Assembly: GCF_938030725.1 (NCBI RefSeq)
Contig: NZ_CALHIQ010000170.1
Coordinates: 1 to 5,351 of the forward strand
Source of the DNA: an uncultured Fretibacterium sp.
Lineage (GTDB): Bacteria > Synergistota > Synergistia > Synergistales > Aminobacteriaceae
Direction: 5' to 3'
Length of the DNA stretch: 5,351 bases
The position numbers and the translations under genes were made by a program. A model generated the notes under the pieces. That model made no database searches. It worked only from the letters and a program-made list of their open reading frames with translations, and was not told the origin of the DNA. Shown here in pieces: positions 5,250 through 5,351 of this stretch (position 1 is its first letter; every line of letters begins with the position of its first letter).

Positions 5250-5351
5250 TCCATACTTCATCCGCTGCCGCGACGAAAATTCCATCATGCTTGTCCTTTG
5301 AGGGCACCCCATCTCCCCACGAAAATGCTATCTGGGTTGGGGGATGTACCA

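Noticed and set aside
3583..5301. A 572-codon open frame on the plus strand
   Set aside because: It lies antisense to the ATPase and binding-protein genes. Its composition is typical of a reverse-strand shadow and no conserved motif or suitable ribosome binding site was seen.
5273..5326. Direct repeat ACGAAAAT at 5273-5280 and 5319-5326
   Set aside because: Two 8-bp copies 46 bp apart are not enough to claim an operator pair without conservation or further copies.
1..5351. CRISPR array, tRNA, rRNA, transposase or a novel defence system
   Set aside because: No regularly spaced direct repeats, no tRNA-like cloverleaf and no recombinase or effector motifs were seen. All long genes belong to known transport families.

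Overview
The window reads as a corrinoid (vitamin B12) uptake locus from a diderm, high-GC bacterium. Every gene I can support lies on the minus strand, so transcription runs from the right edge towards the left. The host must be diderm: the locus carries TonB, ExbB, ExbD, a binding protein with an ordinary signal peptide and no lipobox, and the start of what looks like an outer-membrane receptor. Composition and gene style would fit a Synergistota-like or similar anaerobic diderm, but nothing here fixes the taxonomy and I hold that loosely.

Layout in transcription order. Positions 5351-5203 are a leader without a convincing gene; it holds a strong GC hairpin and a possible 31-codon upstream frame. 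Next come a BtuF/FecB-type periplasmic binding protein (5202-4270), a BtuD/FecE-type ATPase (4248-3457) and a BtuC/FecCD-type permease (3460-2480). A 192-bp gap (2479-2288) follows, mostly filled by a palindrome-bounded segment that looks like a small dispersed repeat. After it come exbB (2287-1664), exbD (1667-1275) and tonB (1278-481). Three junctions are 4-base ATGA overlaps (ATPase/permease, exbB/exbD, exbD/tonB), which indicates tight co-translation.

The 365 bp between tonB and the left-most gene (480-116) is a dense regulatory region. It contains a probable terminator for the tonB transcript, a sigma-70-like promoter that partly overlaps that terminator, a clear cobalamin (AdoCbl-type) riboswitch aptamer, a further hairpin, and an intrinsic terminator just before the next ribosome binding site. 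The left-most gene starts at 115 and runs off the window after 38 codons. Those codons encode a signal peptide and a start consistent with a TonB-dependent receptor, probably a BtuB-like one.

How it fits together (inference from families and context): the receptor would bring corrinoid across the outer membrane using energy from TonB-ExbB-ExbD encoded next door, BtuF would bind it in the periplasm, and BtuC/BtuD would pump it into the cytoplasm. The riboswitch would shut off receptor transcription when cobalamin is plentiful. The riboswitch next to the genes is the main reason to prefer cobalamin over iron-siderophore or heme as the substrate.
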